Source: Bretschneidera sinensis (lineage: Eukaryota; Streptophyta; Magnoliopsida; Brassicales; Akaniaceae). Taken from it: 64,000 bases of DNA. Of the stretch, positions 1 to 11,107 are shown piece by piece (within the stretch, counting starts at the first letter, position 1; the number at the start of each line of letters is the position of its first letter). A program made the position numbers and the translations under genes. Under the pieces are notes generated by a model. The model ran no database searches. It worked only from the letters and a program-made list of their open reading frames with translations, and was not told the origin of the DNA. The stretch spans positions 140,447,828 to 140,511,827 of the forward strand of contig CM043700.1 in the NCBI GenBank assembly GCA_023935145.1. Reading direction: 5' to 3'.

Positions 1-392
1 ACTATTATCTTCTTGCTACGGTTTTTCTTACCCATACCTAAGCTTTCACCATTAGCTAAGCCTTCTTCTTCCTCTGCAAACTCTTTGCCCGACATTATTA
101 CTGTAGCTTATTTTTCTTTGAAATATCTCTGCACATACTCAGCATCTCTTTGATCCTGGGCAGAAACACTATCTTCTGGCTTTGTTTCTTCTTTCCCATA
201 GCACATAACTAGAAAAAAAATCAAAAAATTTCAAGGGGGGGGGAGAGGGAGCAGATGAAAGAGGCGGGATTTAGGAAGAAGCATCAAAAAGTTTGCTTGA
301 TAGCTTTTCTCTCTAGGTTCTTGTGAGATTTCTTTTAAAGCTCCATTTTATTAATGGTACTTAGGTTTGAGTATTTTTTGTGTGGTGGAGTA
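1..392. other. intergenic, no gene recognised
   Basis: A/T-rich plant DNA with a short poly-G run near 234-242. On the minus strand about 20-210 gives two short peptide-like stretches rich in Glu and Lys, separated by a stop, that I cannot assign to a family. No supported gene. Confidence 0.5.
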
Positions 393-395
393 GAG

Positions 396-604
396 GATTT
401 TTTTTGTTGGTTTAAATCTAAATCATTAGGTTTAGATCAGCTGAAAACTTCATTGATATAATCTTAAGAATTTTATTGGTAATGTTAATTTTTGGGTCTC
501 ACACTTATATCGACGTTATCAATGAAGTTCCTTAAGATTACTAATAAAGTTTTCAAATATTCTAAACCATCGAGTTTAGACTCGAGCCAATCAAAATTTT
601 TTGG
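396..604. mobile_element. MITE with long imperfect terminal inverted repeats (copy 1)
   Basis: The two halves are imperfect inverted repeats of about 95 bp. GGTTTAGA at the left matches TCTAAACC at the right, and the inner blocks TGAAAACTT and ATCTTAAG recur in inverted order. No coding capacity. The same sequence family recurs near 12578-12755 and, more weakly, near 31172-31290. This is the foldback form of a MITE; the superfamily is not clear because the target duplication is not. Confidence 0.6.
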
Positions 605-956
605 ATGGAGTGAGACTTATCTTATCCAATGATTTGATATAAATAAGATTTATGTATGACCCATATGCACATTGATAGAGATATCATGTCCATTAAACCA
701 AAACGGATTATATTTTATAATATTGCTACTTAAGTGGTATATTTATTATAGTGAAAAGATATGGAATTGATTTTCCTCACAAGAAATATTGGAATAAAGC
801 AAAAGGAAAGCTCTAAACCAAAAAAGAATTTTTTTTGTAATTGTTTGATTTTAATAAAAAAAAATAATGGTTAATATATATTAATCATGTGTATAGATTT
901 ACCAGACTACCTATTCAAACATTTGATGTGTAATAGGTATAACATAAAAGATAGCT

Positions 957-1490
957 TCGTGAAATTTTAACAACCCGGATAAAGTTCATAATCGTAATCT
1001 TTCATCAATGTGTGATACTGAGTCATCTCATCAATAGAAGCATGAACGGGATGTTCAGCATGTAAAGGTTCACCACAACCATTGACCTTAAACACCCCAT
1101 GGGCTTATTGATCTTTATTAAGCTCATTTGATGTCTCACTTCAATCCCTTCTCTTAATGGTTCATTGTTTTGGTTTACACAAGTAACCTCGAAGGCACCT
1201 CGGAGCAAACCTAACATGTCATCTTGTCCCATGAAGCCAACTGGAACACTAGTGGATTCTAAACTAAACAAGGAGTGGTGTATACGAGAGACTTTCTCCC
1301 CATGAAAAAACCACTCGGTGTAACCTGGACTAAAGCCATTATACAACAAATGCTCCGAAACAACTTTTGGTTCGAATGAACAACAATTGCCACATTTCCG
1401 ACATGGACAAACAATACTACCACTAGCACAAGCATTATGACACGTAAATATAATGAAGTTTGCAGCACCATCCATATAAGCTTCACTCGA
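957..1490 (-). pseudogene. CACTA (En/Spm) transposase fragment with transposase-associated domain
   Basis: The minus strand encodes a Cys-rich block with CPCRKCGN followed by HLLYNGF and a Tyr-Thr-Glu-Trp/HGE stretch. This is the pattern of the N-terminal transposase-associated domain (PF13963) of plant CACTA elements. After a frame change the downstream sequence reads an acidic segment ending in ELYPGC, which is also typical of CACTA transposases just after this domain, and then stops. The DDE catalytic part is absent from the window. This is a decayed fragment with no function expected for the host. Confidence 0.75.
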
Positions 1491-1739
1491 TCGGTTTATC
1501 TATCCAACTTTTATCCATTTTAGAATTATGCCAATAGACTTCCCTAAAAAATATTAACAAAGTATTCAATAGACAATTTTAGGAAAAATCAGATATAATC
1601 CCAAAGTTATAATTAATTACTAAGTTGATGAAATGAAATAGATAACAACTTTTTACTCAACAGTCCTAAATAATTTTCAATATGATGCTATCAGAATGTT
1701 AGATTTTAGATTTTGAAGTAGTTTTACAATCAGCATAGC

Positions 1740-1905
1740 AAGCCCTTCCCAAGAATCCCCTGCACAACAACCCCCTCCCAAGAAGCCCCTGCACAGCAGC
1801 CCCTTCCAAAGAAGCTCCTGCACAACAACCCTCTCCCAATAAGCCCTTGCACAGCACCCCCTACACAATAGCCCTTGCGCAGCACCCCTCCCAATACATG
1901 CAACA
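1740..1905. repeat. 29-bp minisatellite, about five copies
   Basis: Repeats of about 29 bp built on CCCCTGCACAACAACCCC followed by a CCCAAGAAG-like tail. Later copies diverge and change length by one base. A related partial copy occurs near 2668-2690. The open frame across it on the minus strand is a by-product of the C-rich repeat. Confidence 0.75.
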
Positions 1906-2052
1906 AGGATGCTCTCTTAATACCAAAAACAAAAGGATAAATGATATGATTTATGAACTATAACAAAACTCTCAAAAGTTAATCATTTGATTACAGATTT
2001 AATAATTCAAAGTAAAGCTTATAAAATAAAGATTTAATAATAACTATTATTT

Positions 2053-2054
2053 AT

Positions 2055-2085
<31 letters not shown>

Positions 2086-2086
2086 G
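2053..2086. repeat. (AAT)n microsatellite
   Basis: Uninterrupted ATA/AAT trinucleotide run of about 11 units. Confidence 0.9.
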
Positions 2087-5035
2087 TGTTTGTGAAGAAA
2101 TTAGAAATTGTTAAAGATAATGATTAGTGTTGGGGTATTTTAATACTTGAACTTCTTATCTTACTTCATTTCTAATTCAATAATCTCATCAGCAAAACAT
2201 ATGATTAAAATATTACTTGTTTAATCTCCTTTATCCTACCTCATATTAAATATAATCGTATTTTACTATAATTCTACCGGTGAACCAAATGACTCATAAG
2301 TACATAAACTTTCTAGTAGTAGTAAATGCAACAAAATACATAGAGATTAACCTAAAAAATACTCCAACTAAGCCATTGAAAAACTTGCTTCCTGGATACC
2401 CATTCAACCATCTTAATCTTTTGCCATTTAGGTCCTATATAAGAAATTGTATAGTCATTTGGTTATAGCAACCCATCATACCATCCATATGTTACTCCGT
2501 CAAACTCCTAATTTACTTTTTATGGTAACTGATTAGGATCCTTTTCAATTTAGTTTTTTCCTAAACTGAGATATTTAAAAATCTTAATTATAAAAAATAT
2601 AGTAATTTTTATCACACTATTAAATAAAAAAAGTAAATTACATCAATAATTTTTATAATATACAATTTGCACAGCAACCCCTGCACAAAGAACTTGCTAC
2701 CACTATCCACCAAATTGATTCATGACATGGAGGTGAAATATGTCATGTAGCAGTAGGAGTTGGAGGTGTGGTTGTAACGATACATCCTAGGTTGGCCACC
2801 GCCGAGATGGTGTCATCACATTTTGAAAATCCCAACACGACACATATATGCAACAATAAAAATAATACTAACATAATTTTTTTTCTTGAATCCTCAACCC
2901 TTAACAGGGGAGGTACAATAATCTAATATTAACTTAAACATAATATATAACGTAAAATACATTAATATTTACAACTAAAATTTTTATTTCATTTTCTCAT
3001 TTGTCTGAGGATGTTGACACGTATGTGGCTTACAGAAATGATTTCGTCTGACTTTCAACCCACCAGACTAATTGTCCTGTTTGCTACCTGAAATCATTGT
3101 ACAATGAGGGATGAACTTCACAAGCTCAGTGAATTAAATTTACTAGAAGTATTCAATTTGTATAAATAATTCTTTTATATTTAATCATTTATCTCTCATA
3201 TGACTGGATAATAGCATATAGTCTAACATTTAAATAATTACTATTACATCATACTTCTATGTCTTTTTCTCACTGTAACTGTGTCTCTGTGAGACTCATT
3301 TATCTATAATAAATGCACAATATCAACAACATTTCAGTAAAAATATTAACATGTAGAACAGATGCAATGCATAAATTATTATTATTAAGGAACGTCTTCC
3401 CACATGTCAACATGTTTTTGTTATCTTAGACTAGCTCCCTCCCGGTTCTTTTATTTCCAGTATATACCGGCTGTCATGGTATTTATTTCCAATATATACT
3501 GACTGTCACGGTTTTCATTTATTTCCAGCATATATCGGCTGTCACGGTTTTTCAATTAGATCGGCCATCTCCCGATTCTTTTCTTTTATATACACGCATA
3601 TGAACAATAATATGAAATATGCATATAAACAATAATATAAAAACAACATAAATCCAAATATTCAATTTAGTTATCTTGTCTTTCCTCAAATTTCTACTTG
3701 ATAAATTTCATTAATTTATTCTCCTCATATATCACATCAATTTATCAATCATAACTCATCAAGAATTTTATTTATCATGATTATTATTAAATTGACTCAT
3801 TATTCTAATAATATTTCTTTTCACATAATAATTTTCTACATGTCCAATATTTATATCATACTTATCAATCTAATTTTTATCTACCATCAAAGTATAAGCT
3901 AATAATTTATTTTAATATTATCACCAGATATTTCATTTTTATTTAGATTACTTAAAGTAAATCTAACTCACCACATAACACTTAAAGCTACCCGTGGATC
4001 ACTTCATTACCTTTCTTGTTCCTCTCAGAAATTTCTCCCGATTGCTGATTGTCAACACTTGACATAATATTCATATTAAATTTCTAATTTATTCTTTAAT
4101 TCTTCATAAATCACACAATTTGAAAATTCTCACTTGAATTCCGAGAAATTTCATGTATGCTAAAAATTCAAAAATAAACATTATGTTATTACCTTACGTT
4201 TTTCTGATAGCTTCTCATGACTCTCTATAAAATTCTCTCGTAATCTCCTTAAAAAAATTGCTCTTTCAACCTTTCTTTCGGCCCCCAAGTTTTTAAAGAA
4301 ATAGAGTAATTGAAAGAAAACTAAACAAAATTTGGTGAGTATAAATTATGTTTACATATAAGTGTATATATATATGAATTTGCTGCAACTAAAATCTCAG
4401 CAGCTCATAGTCTACACTCCCAAAACTTTCCACGTCTTTGCCTTGCTGTAACACATGCAAGGCTACTAAAATTAACTTGGCAGCAGGTGGTGTTTTGCTT
4501 GTTTTTTTAATAAAAAAATTGATTTTTCATATTTAAATATATATATATATGTATATTATTTTAGCTCTATGTCATATTTATTAAAGTATTTCTTTACCCT
4601 TACTTTACAAATACGAGTATTACAGTGGTGTACCAACTTGATCTTTTGGTATAACTCTATTTGCCAGGTTAATGAAATCAAGATGAGACAATAGGATCAA
4701 TTTCAAGTTTTAACCATATCCTCATCATTCTTTAAAAGAATACAAGCAGATCGGTCAACAAGATAGAAACTGAAAAATCTGTGATTTTTCCAGCGCGCCA
4801 GTTGAGTTCTCAATCAAGTCTTTGTAAATGGCATGCATAAACTTTTTGATGTGTTCGATTAGTTCTTTGTGGAAGACAACCATGATCTATTACACTTAAT
4901 CAGACTCACTTATTTCCAAGATGTTAAATGAGAATGTAATCATACAGGCTATGGGATACATAGAATGGGCATTAGTTGAGCATTTTTAATCAACCGAGAA
5001 TAAGAACACGAAAATACCAAATATTAAATTATAAA
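2087..5035. other. intergenic A/T-rich DNA with probable old transposon debris
   Basis: No coding region is supported. A block at about 3000-3130 has higher complexity than its surroundings and may be old LTR-type debris, but no ends were found. From about 3449 to 3548 three degenerate copies of a 35-50 bp unit, each with TTATTTCCA and then GGCTGTCA, lie in tandem. A short AT run is at 4535-4556. Confidence 0.5.
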
Positions 5036-5044
5036 AGTAATATG

Positions 5045-5681
5045 AAAAATAATTATTAATAATAGAGTACATGTAGGGAATTTAGTGTCAGATCAGTGAT
5101 AGGTAAACCACCCAGGAGAGACAATTACTTAAGTGAAGAAAGGACTGCAACCTCATCCGCAGTCAACCCCGTTTCTGAAATCCATGGTTTTTCCAATGTT
5201 GGAATTGATAGAAGATGCCTAATGCCAGAATCACTAACCTCCAAGCATCTAGAAAGGTCCACCTCCTTTACATCAGTCAATCCTAAAAGATGGAAGACGC
5301 AGACATATGTAAGAAAATTATACCAACTCCAATAATTAATTATAGAAAGAATTTGACCCGGCTAGAATTTTAAAATCAAGAAGCCAACCGAGAACGAAAA
5401 ATATGCTCTTTAAGGAGATTAAGCACGGTTTGTGTGAAGACCCATCTTCACATATGCAAACCATAACCCATCAGTTTGCACTTTTCAGCAAGTATAACAC
5501 GCTTTACATGGAGTGTGACATGAGCTACCCTGCAGAAATAGAATTAATTTTCCTATAACCATACTTGTTATAGCCCAAAGGGCAGAACTAGTGAATTCTA
5601 GGCAATCTGCTAGATTTAGATTGCGTATGTAGTGAAAGGCCCCTAAATATGCCATCCATTCTGCATCCACAGAGTTCTCAC
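5045..5681 (-). pseudogene. leucine-rich-repeat (RNI-like) protein gene fragment
   Basis: Two exon-like blocks are on the minus strand. The first (5681-5560) reads DAEWMAYLGAFHYIRNLNLA and then CLEFTSSALWAITSM, followed by a GT donor. The second (about 5292-5045) reads KEVDLSRCLEVSDSGIRHLL, then a segment with KPWISETGLT. This is the order seen in a plant LRR family (Arabidopsis At4g23840-like, from memory). After LSSLK the frame hits TAA, and the sequence beyond still resembles the family (LLGGLPITD, then a decayed repeat), so the stop is a mutation. The 5' exons and the C-terminal LRRs are missing and the second exon is out of phase with the first. It is a truncated relic. Confidence 0.7.
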
Positions 5682-5689
5682 CTGTAATT

Positions 5690-6395
5690 TAACAATGACT
5701 AAGAATTAATGATAGACACCACAACCTCTTTATCCCTGGGAGAGGATTCTTATTGTATTACAACACAAAGGTACCAAGTACTGAAAAAAACTTCAACTAA
5801 ATTCAGGTTATTATTTTCAACTATATAAGAGTGATATTATTTTGGTTATTATTTTCAACTAAATACTTCAAACCGATTTCCATCACACAAAAAAAAATTT
5901 AACTCAGAGAGAAAAATATGAGGAAAAAAAGATCTTGATAAATCTCGGGCCTATGATGCATCGAGGTTGAGCAGACCTATCAACTTTGTCCTGTGATGCG
6001 CTAGATAAAAGAGAAGACACTCTCCTTTTTGAAATTTTCAATATCAATACTGCCCAACAAAGTAAAAAAATAAACAAATTTCGCATCGTTAATGAAGAAA
6101 ATACAAAAATAAACACCCAAAATTTATCATTATCCCTTCCCCTCCTTTTTCCCCCAATTTTTCTACAAGTCAAGCAAATCAACGAATTCCTATAACAAGA
6201 ATACAAGCGTACAAACTAAAAACGTATATGAATAGATTGAGTGAAATCATACATACAATCAGAGGTTGAGATGCAAAAAATCTATGACAGAAAATTAGAG
6301 AAGACGACTGCAAATCGAGAGAGAAGGTTCTAGAGCTGGCACGTATTTGTCTCTGAAAATTTTATTAAGCACCCAGACGAATGAGATATCCCAAG
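5690..6395. other. intergenic, no gene recognised
   Basis: A/T-rich sequence on both strands. Short open frames at 5904-6206 (minus) and 5986-6195 (plus) overlap each other and resemble no family known to me. Confidence 0.5.
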
Positions 6396-6399
6396 ATTT

Positions 6400-6662
6400 T
6401 TTTAAGTTGTATTACGACACTTGAAAAGCACCAATATATGATCAATGAAATCTTATTCCGACGCTTACAAACGCTAATATATAATCAATTATAAATTTAT
6501 CCCACATAATAATGCTTTCGAACGTCGATATATGAAATCCGTGAAACTTAGATTAAACACCAAGATTAAGAAACGGTGACTATGACAAATATTGATACTT
6601 TGAAATGACACTATATTAGCATCATCTTCCCATCGATGATGAGTGACATCACTACAACAACT
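6400..6662. repeat. CACTA-like subterminal repeats and terminal motif
   Basis: Three degenerate units of about 50 bp (6400-6540) contain paired motifs such as CGACGCTTACAAACGC, the short CGACGCTT/AAGCGTCG-type subterminal repeats of CACTA elements. The motif CACTACAACAA at 6650-6660 resembles a CACTA terminus. The matching other end was not found, and the terminal motif faces away from the repeats, so this may be two pieces of debris. Confidence 0.35.
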
Positions 6663-6889
6663 TCAATAAAAAGTAACAGCGCAAGACTCACACTCACATA
6701 ATATTATGATTTTAAAATTTAAACCCAATGATTTTTTTATTTTTATTTTAAAGGTAAACCCATTGACTTGAAAAAAAATAAATAAAAAAGTAAAAATTAT
6801 TTTGGACCAACGTATTGTTTCGCTCCCATGTTGTCAAAGACTTAAAAGCAAAAGCAAATGCTAAGAACATTACAAGCCACACAAAGTCA

Positions 6890-7240
6890 GTCAAGTCTTC
6901 TCACCACAATGTGAGACTGCAGAAAACAGATTCCCAAATTTCTTAATCGCCTTCACCATCCTCTCACTAATCTTAAATCACTTTCTCCTCTTCATCAGTC
7001 ACCACCATTGCCGACTGCACTGCTTATGGTGCACCCAAAAGCCTCACCTTCTTCACAGTCTTTGTTCCCAGAATCAGCGGCGTCCTTTTCGGCTCCACCA
7101 CCTTGTCAGACGATAACGCCTTCCACAGCCCCGCCACATCACCCTCCCGCACTGCTGCTACAAGCCCCCCTGTTTGGTTGTCAGGTGGTGGGCTATCTTG
7201 ATGTCATTCAACAACGCTGCTCTCATATTCTCCTTTGACG
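6890..7240 (-). pseudogene. homoserine kinase pseudogene fragment (C-terminal part)
   Basis: On the minus strand one frame reads MRAALLNDIKIAHH. A second frame reads GGLVAAVREGDVAGLWKALS and SDKVVEPKRTPLILG. A third reads CTIS, and finally GAGAGG-initiated ERMVKAIKKFGNL. In order, these match the C-terminal third of plant homoserine kinase (GHMP kinase, threonine/methionine/isoleucine pathway): the HH segment, the LVAA segment, SSDKIVEP.RAPLIPG, the Gly-Cys-Thr-Ile-Ser loop and the final helix. At least two frameshifts and stops separate the blocks, and the N-terminal ATP-binding part is absent. No intron is seen, but plant homoserine kinase genes are usually intronless, so this does not show whether it is a retrocopy. 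Confidence 0.7.
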
Positions 7241-7888
7241 TTTTCATTTTTTTTTTCTTTTTAATTTAAATTTTATTCTTCAAAAAAATTTCAAAAAGAT
7301 ATACGCCCCCAACGTGCAAAAAAAAATACGCCTCAGAATCAAGCGTATGCTCCAAAATAAAAAAGCAAATGCTTTTAAGGGGAACGTATTAATTTCACAC
7401 CACGAGGCATTTTCCTTCGGTCTTGCTTAGGGGTGTGCCTTGAGACACTCCCACGATCGCTTTTGAAAACATTATTTATAAAATCATTGATTTTTGTATG
7501 ATAGCAAAAAAACAATATATGAACTGAAAACATAAAATAGAAAAAAAATATCACATAATTAATTTGATAGTTTCAATTTGTTACTGACAGGTGCTCTAGA
7601 AAAGCCAGAACAGATTTTTACGTGCGCAAGTTTTTTATGTCTAATTATTTCATCGAAACGCTCCGTTTGTTTAGTGCTAAGATAAAAGGCTGTCGGTTAT
7701 CATCACCCTTATTGGACGCCCCAAGACAAAACTAGTCGTACACTCGTACAAGGGCATTCGGGTTAGCAGAGGCAATGGCCTCTCCCGCGCGGGCAATTCG
7801 CTCTCAACACTTCCCGCTACTTTTTGCAGAGAAAACCTTCTCTCGAAACAAAACGTTTTCCGCAGATTTTCTCTCTTGTTGAAACTCC
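7241..7888. other. intergenic / 5' region of the dCMP deaminase relic
   Basis: A/T-rich to 7640. The 150 bases before the ATG at 7889 are more G/C-rich and pyrimidine-rich, as expected for a 5' UTR and promoter remnant. No TATA box stands out. Confidence 0.4.
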
Positions 7889-10590
7889 ATGAACTCTCGA
7901 AATCTAGATGTGATCTCCACGGCCACGATATTCGGTGCTTTGGACCCTTTCGATCTATCAAAACGCGAAGGGTTTGTAAAATTCCTATACGATTTCGTTT
8001 AATTGCTCCCTTTCAGTTATTAAATATGGTTATCAAAACTGGTTATTGAGTACTGATTTCTCTATCTGGGTAATTTATTTGAGTTCAGATATTTATCACG
8101 GGACGATTATTTTATGGCAACTGCATTTTTATCAGCTGAGCGGTCCAAAGATCCGAACAGGCAGGTCATATTTTCAGTTATTTTTTAGTGTATTTAGTTA
8201 AGAGGTTATAAATGATATTTAGATTAGTTCTTTTATTTTGATAGCACATTAATGAACTGATTTGTATTCTGCAATAATGAGGGAATTAGAATTGGCATAT
8301 TCTGTTTTGGTGTTGCAGGTTGGTGCTTGCTTGGTGAGTCAAAATGGTATAATTCTTGGTAAGGCCGCTTTAGCACAAAATTTTGCATCCACATAGATTT
8401 TCTTTCATTTCATTCGACTGTTTTCTCTTTCGCGCAAATTTGCATAAAATTTATTTGAAGCATAAATCTTTAATAATATTAATGTATAGTATGACTTTAA
8501 ATTTCTGATTTCATGGATTCTATTACTTGTTAGTTTGAGGGTCATAGTGATATCTGGGATGAATCATGTTCCTTTCTTTGGTTAGGCATTGGCTATAATG
8601 GATTTCCAAGAGGTTGCTCAGATGACATACTTCCTTGGCCAAAGGTTAGTAAATTTTCAATTTTTATTATTTTTCTGATATTATTATGGAAGACTATTAG
8701 TAAACCTATTTGTCTAATGTTTCAGAAATCCAAAACGGGATCCTTTGGAGACAAAGTATCGGTTAGTATTTTTCTTTCATTAACTCTCACTGCTGCTTAA
8801 TCTGATAGCATATATGTTTCTGCAAAAAATGTGAATATTAAGTCTCGTCTCTGTTCTACCTCTTCTACTGCACTGATCAAGTTGTGTGCTCCCCATCACC
8901 CTCCCTTCATCCTTGCCAATGCTATTTTTTATCAACTTACTTTTTTTTTCTTCATTTGGAAGACTCTACCTTTTGCTCATATATCTAATTGTCTATTGCA
9001 GTTATGTTTGCCATGCTGAAGTCAATGCTATTTTAAACAAAAATCATGCATCTGCTGCTGGGCAGGTCAGTTATAGTTGCATTCCCCGCAACATTTCTTT
9101 GAAGTCCATATTTGCATCGCTCTTACACAAGTGCATTCATGCGTTGGTCGATAATGTTTCCAAATATGCTATATTTGAACATAATAAATGACCCATATAA
9201 AGTAAAAGAATTGTTGATAATTATGTTAATTTTATATCATGGTTAAAATTGCTCTTTCTAGCGAATGGAACCAAGAGAATGACTCATCTTCCTCTAATTT
9301 CTGCAGAAGCTTTACGTTACCATGTTTCCTTGCAACGAATGTGCCAAGATAATTATTCAGGTTTGTTGATAATTTTTCCTGTTGGCATATTGCAAATTAA
9401 TGATTTGAACTACAAAACCACCCTCAAAGGAAAAATATTTTTTCAACAAAAATGTCCAAAGTTCATCCTGAATGAGCATGTAATGAGCTAGAATAATACT
9501 TTCTGATTATTCTAATTGTCAGGGAACAAGAGCTGCATTACGACCACATTATGTTTATTCACTATCGAGGAAGATGTAAACTATACATGCCTTTCTGTTT
9601 TTCAGCTGGACTTTGCAGATACTGTACCTTTTCTGGAAGACATGTTTTGAAACTGACCCCTGTTTACTGAGTGATTAGTGGTTGGCCTTGTAAACACCCC
9701 ATTTAACTGAACTGCAGCAATCACAGGTGTTTTCTGGCATGTTCTAACAGAAAGAAATATCCCTAATAATTTTATGGGAACATATTCCATTCAGTTAAAA
9801 CTTTTTTTACAAAAAATTCAGAACTTCAGCATTTGAATACTCTTTCACCTTCCAAGCTTCTTTTAATTAGGTTGATCAAAGAGATGCTTCAAATTTTTTT
9901 AGATAAAATAGAAGCTTCAAATTAATACCTAAGCAGTAAATCCCTTGATGACATGTTGGCTTTACAGTTCTACCCATCAAGATCATGTTTGTTCCTTAAA
10001 TTTAAATGTTGTAAATATCTGCTTTCTTGTATTTCTTTCCTTTCCCCCTGCCTTTAGTTCTTCATACACATGTTAATATCATGCGGAATCATATTTTCTT
10101 TCTTGCAGTCAGTCGTTGCTGAAGTTATATATTTTGTGGAGAAGAGGCTTAATGATTCTGATGTCGCGTACATTACATAGCTTCTCACAAACTATTATCA
10201 ATGGCTGGTGTTAAAGTAAGCCTTGCTGATTTGAGTGCTTTTATATTGAAATTTTAGTATTTATTCTGTTCAGTTATCTTGGAGTCTCGTGAATTGGAAA
10301 AATGGGGCCGCTTTGCTGTGATACTGCTCTAATCGGTTCAACATTTTCAGTTTTTCATAGGTTAAACATGCTGTGACCTTTTGCAGTGAAAGGTGACCAG
10401 GCTGAAATTGAATCTGGCTGCACAAGCTAGTTTTACTTACCCAACTGAATAAATTTTGCACCAATAAGTTGGAATAATGTGTTTGACTTTTCTAACTTGG
10501 TTTGTGATGTGAATTGATACTTTTTAATTGCAGGTCAGGAAGCATCAACCTCATATTAACAAAATCTTAATCGAGTTTGAAGAACACTAA
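7889..10590 (+). pseudogene. deoxycytidylate (dCMP) deaminase gene, nine exons, two frameshifts
   Basis: dCMP deaminase converts dCMP to dUMP for dTTP synthesis. Exons: 7889-7971, 8089-8164, 8319-8358, 8586-8644, 8726-8761, 9002-9065, 9307-9360, 10109-10215, 10534-10590, all with GT..AG introns in consistent phase. Family blocks include DYFMATAFLSAERSKDPNRQ (exon 2), GACLVSQNGIILGIGYNGFP (exons 3-4), the zinc/catalytic CHAEVNAI (exon 6), PCNECAK (exon 7) and VIYFVEKRLNDSDVAY (exon 8). Exon 5 is 36 nt where 38 are needed to stay in phase, which shifts the frame. Exon 8 has a 5-nt ACATA insertion after TACATT that creates TAG. The residues between FGAL and DPF are fewer than I recall in plant homologues, as if an N-terminal segment were deleted. 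This is an unprocessed gene copy that has lost function, unless the two indels are sequence errors. Confidence 0.85.
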
Positions 10591-11033
10591 TTCTCGAAAA
10601 GTTTGAGGAACCCTAGGTTTTAATTTTCAGATACTTTCCTTTGATGCCAAATATGATAATTACTTCTACGAAATGTTGTATCCTCATAAGAAAGAGTTTG
10701 TTGCTCACTGTAACAAACTGCTCGTGCTTATGTATCCTGGTTGTGTCTCACGACCCTAGGGTCTAATCCGTGTCACACGCTCATCTAATAAATTCTCATT
10801 TTTCGGAGCCCATTTTGCATGGTTGCATGGATCTCTTAATAGTCTAATCCGTGTCACTCGCTCAATTAAGTACAAAATTTTTTGGACCGGCTGTTCACCC
10901 CATGCATAAACACATCAACATAAATGAAATGAATTGACTAGTTGGGTATAAATTAGGGTTTTACTTTTTGAGGAAGAAAATGGGAATCTTAAATAATGTT
11001 AGAAAAGCAAAGCATAACTTTAGTACAACTTGG
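10591..11033. other. intergenic 3' flank
   Basis: 3' flank of the dCMP deaminase relic. The phrase GTCTAATCCGTGTCAC occurs twice (10759 and 10841), a short local duplication. No gene seen. Confidence 0.5.
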
Positions 11034-11107
11034 CTTGAAGCTAGAGGTGACAATTGGATCGGCCCAAGTTATTTTGAGTTTATTTGGGTTCCCTAACATC
11101 GGGATCA

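Noticed and set aside
1677..1868. 63-codon Cys/Gly-rich minus frame
   Set aside because: Translation of the C-rich minisatellite.
5904..6206. 100-codon minus frame
   Set aside because: Low-complexity hydrophobic translation of A/T-rich DNA; overlaps another frame on the other strand.
8831..9191. overlapping short plus frames
   Set aside because: They lie in introns 5 and 6 of the dCMP deaminase relic and only partly cover exon 6.
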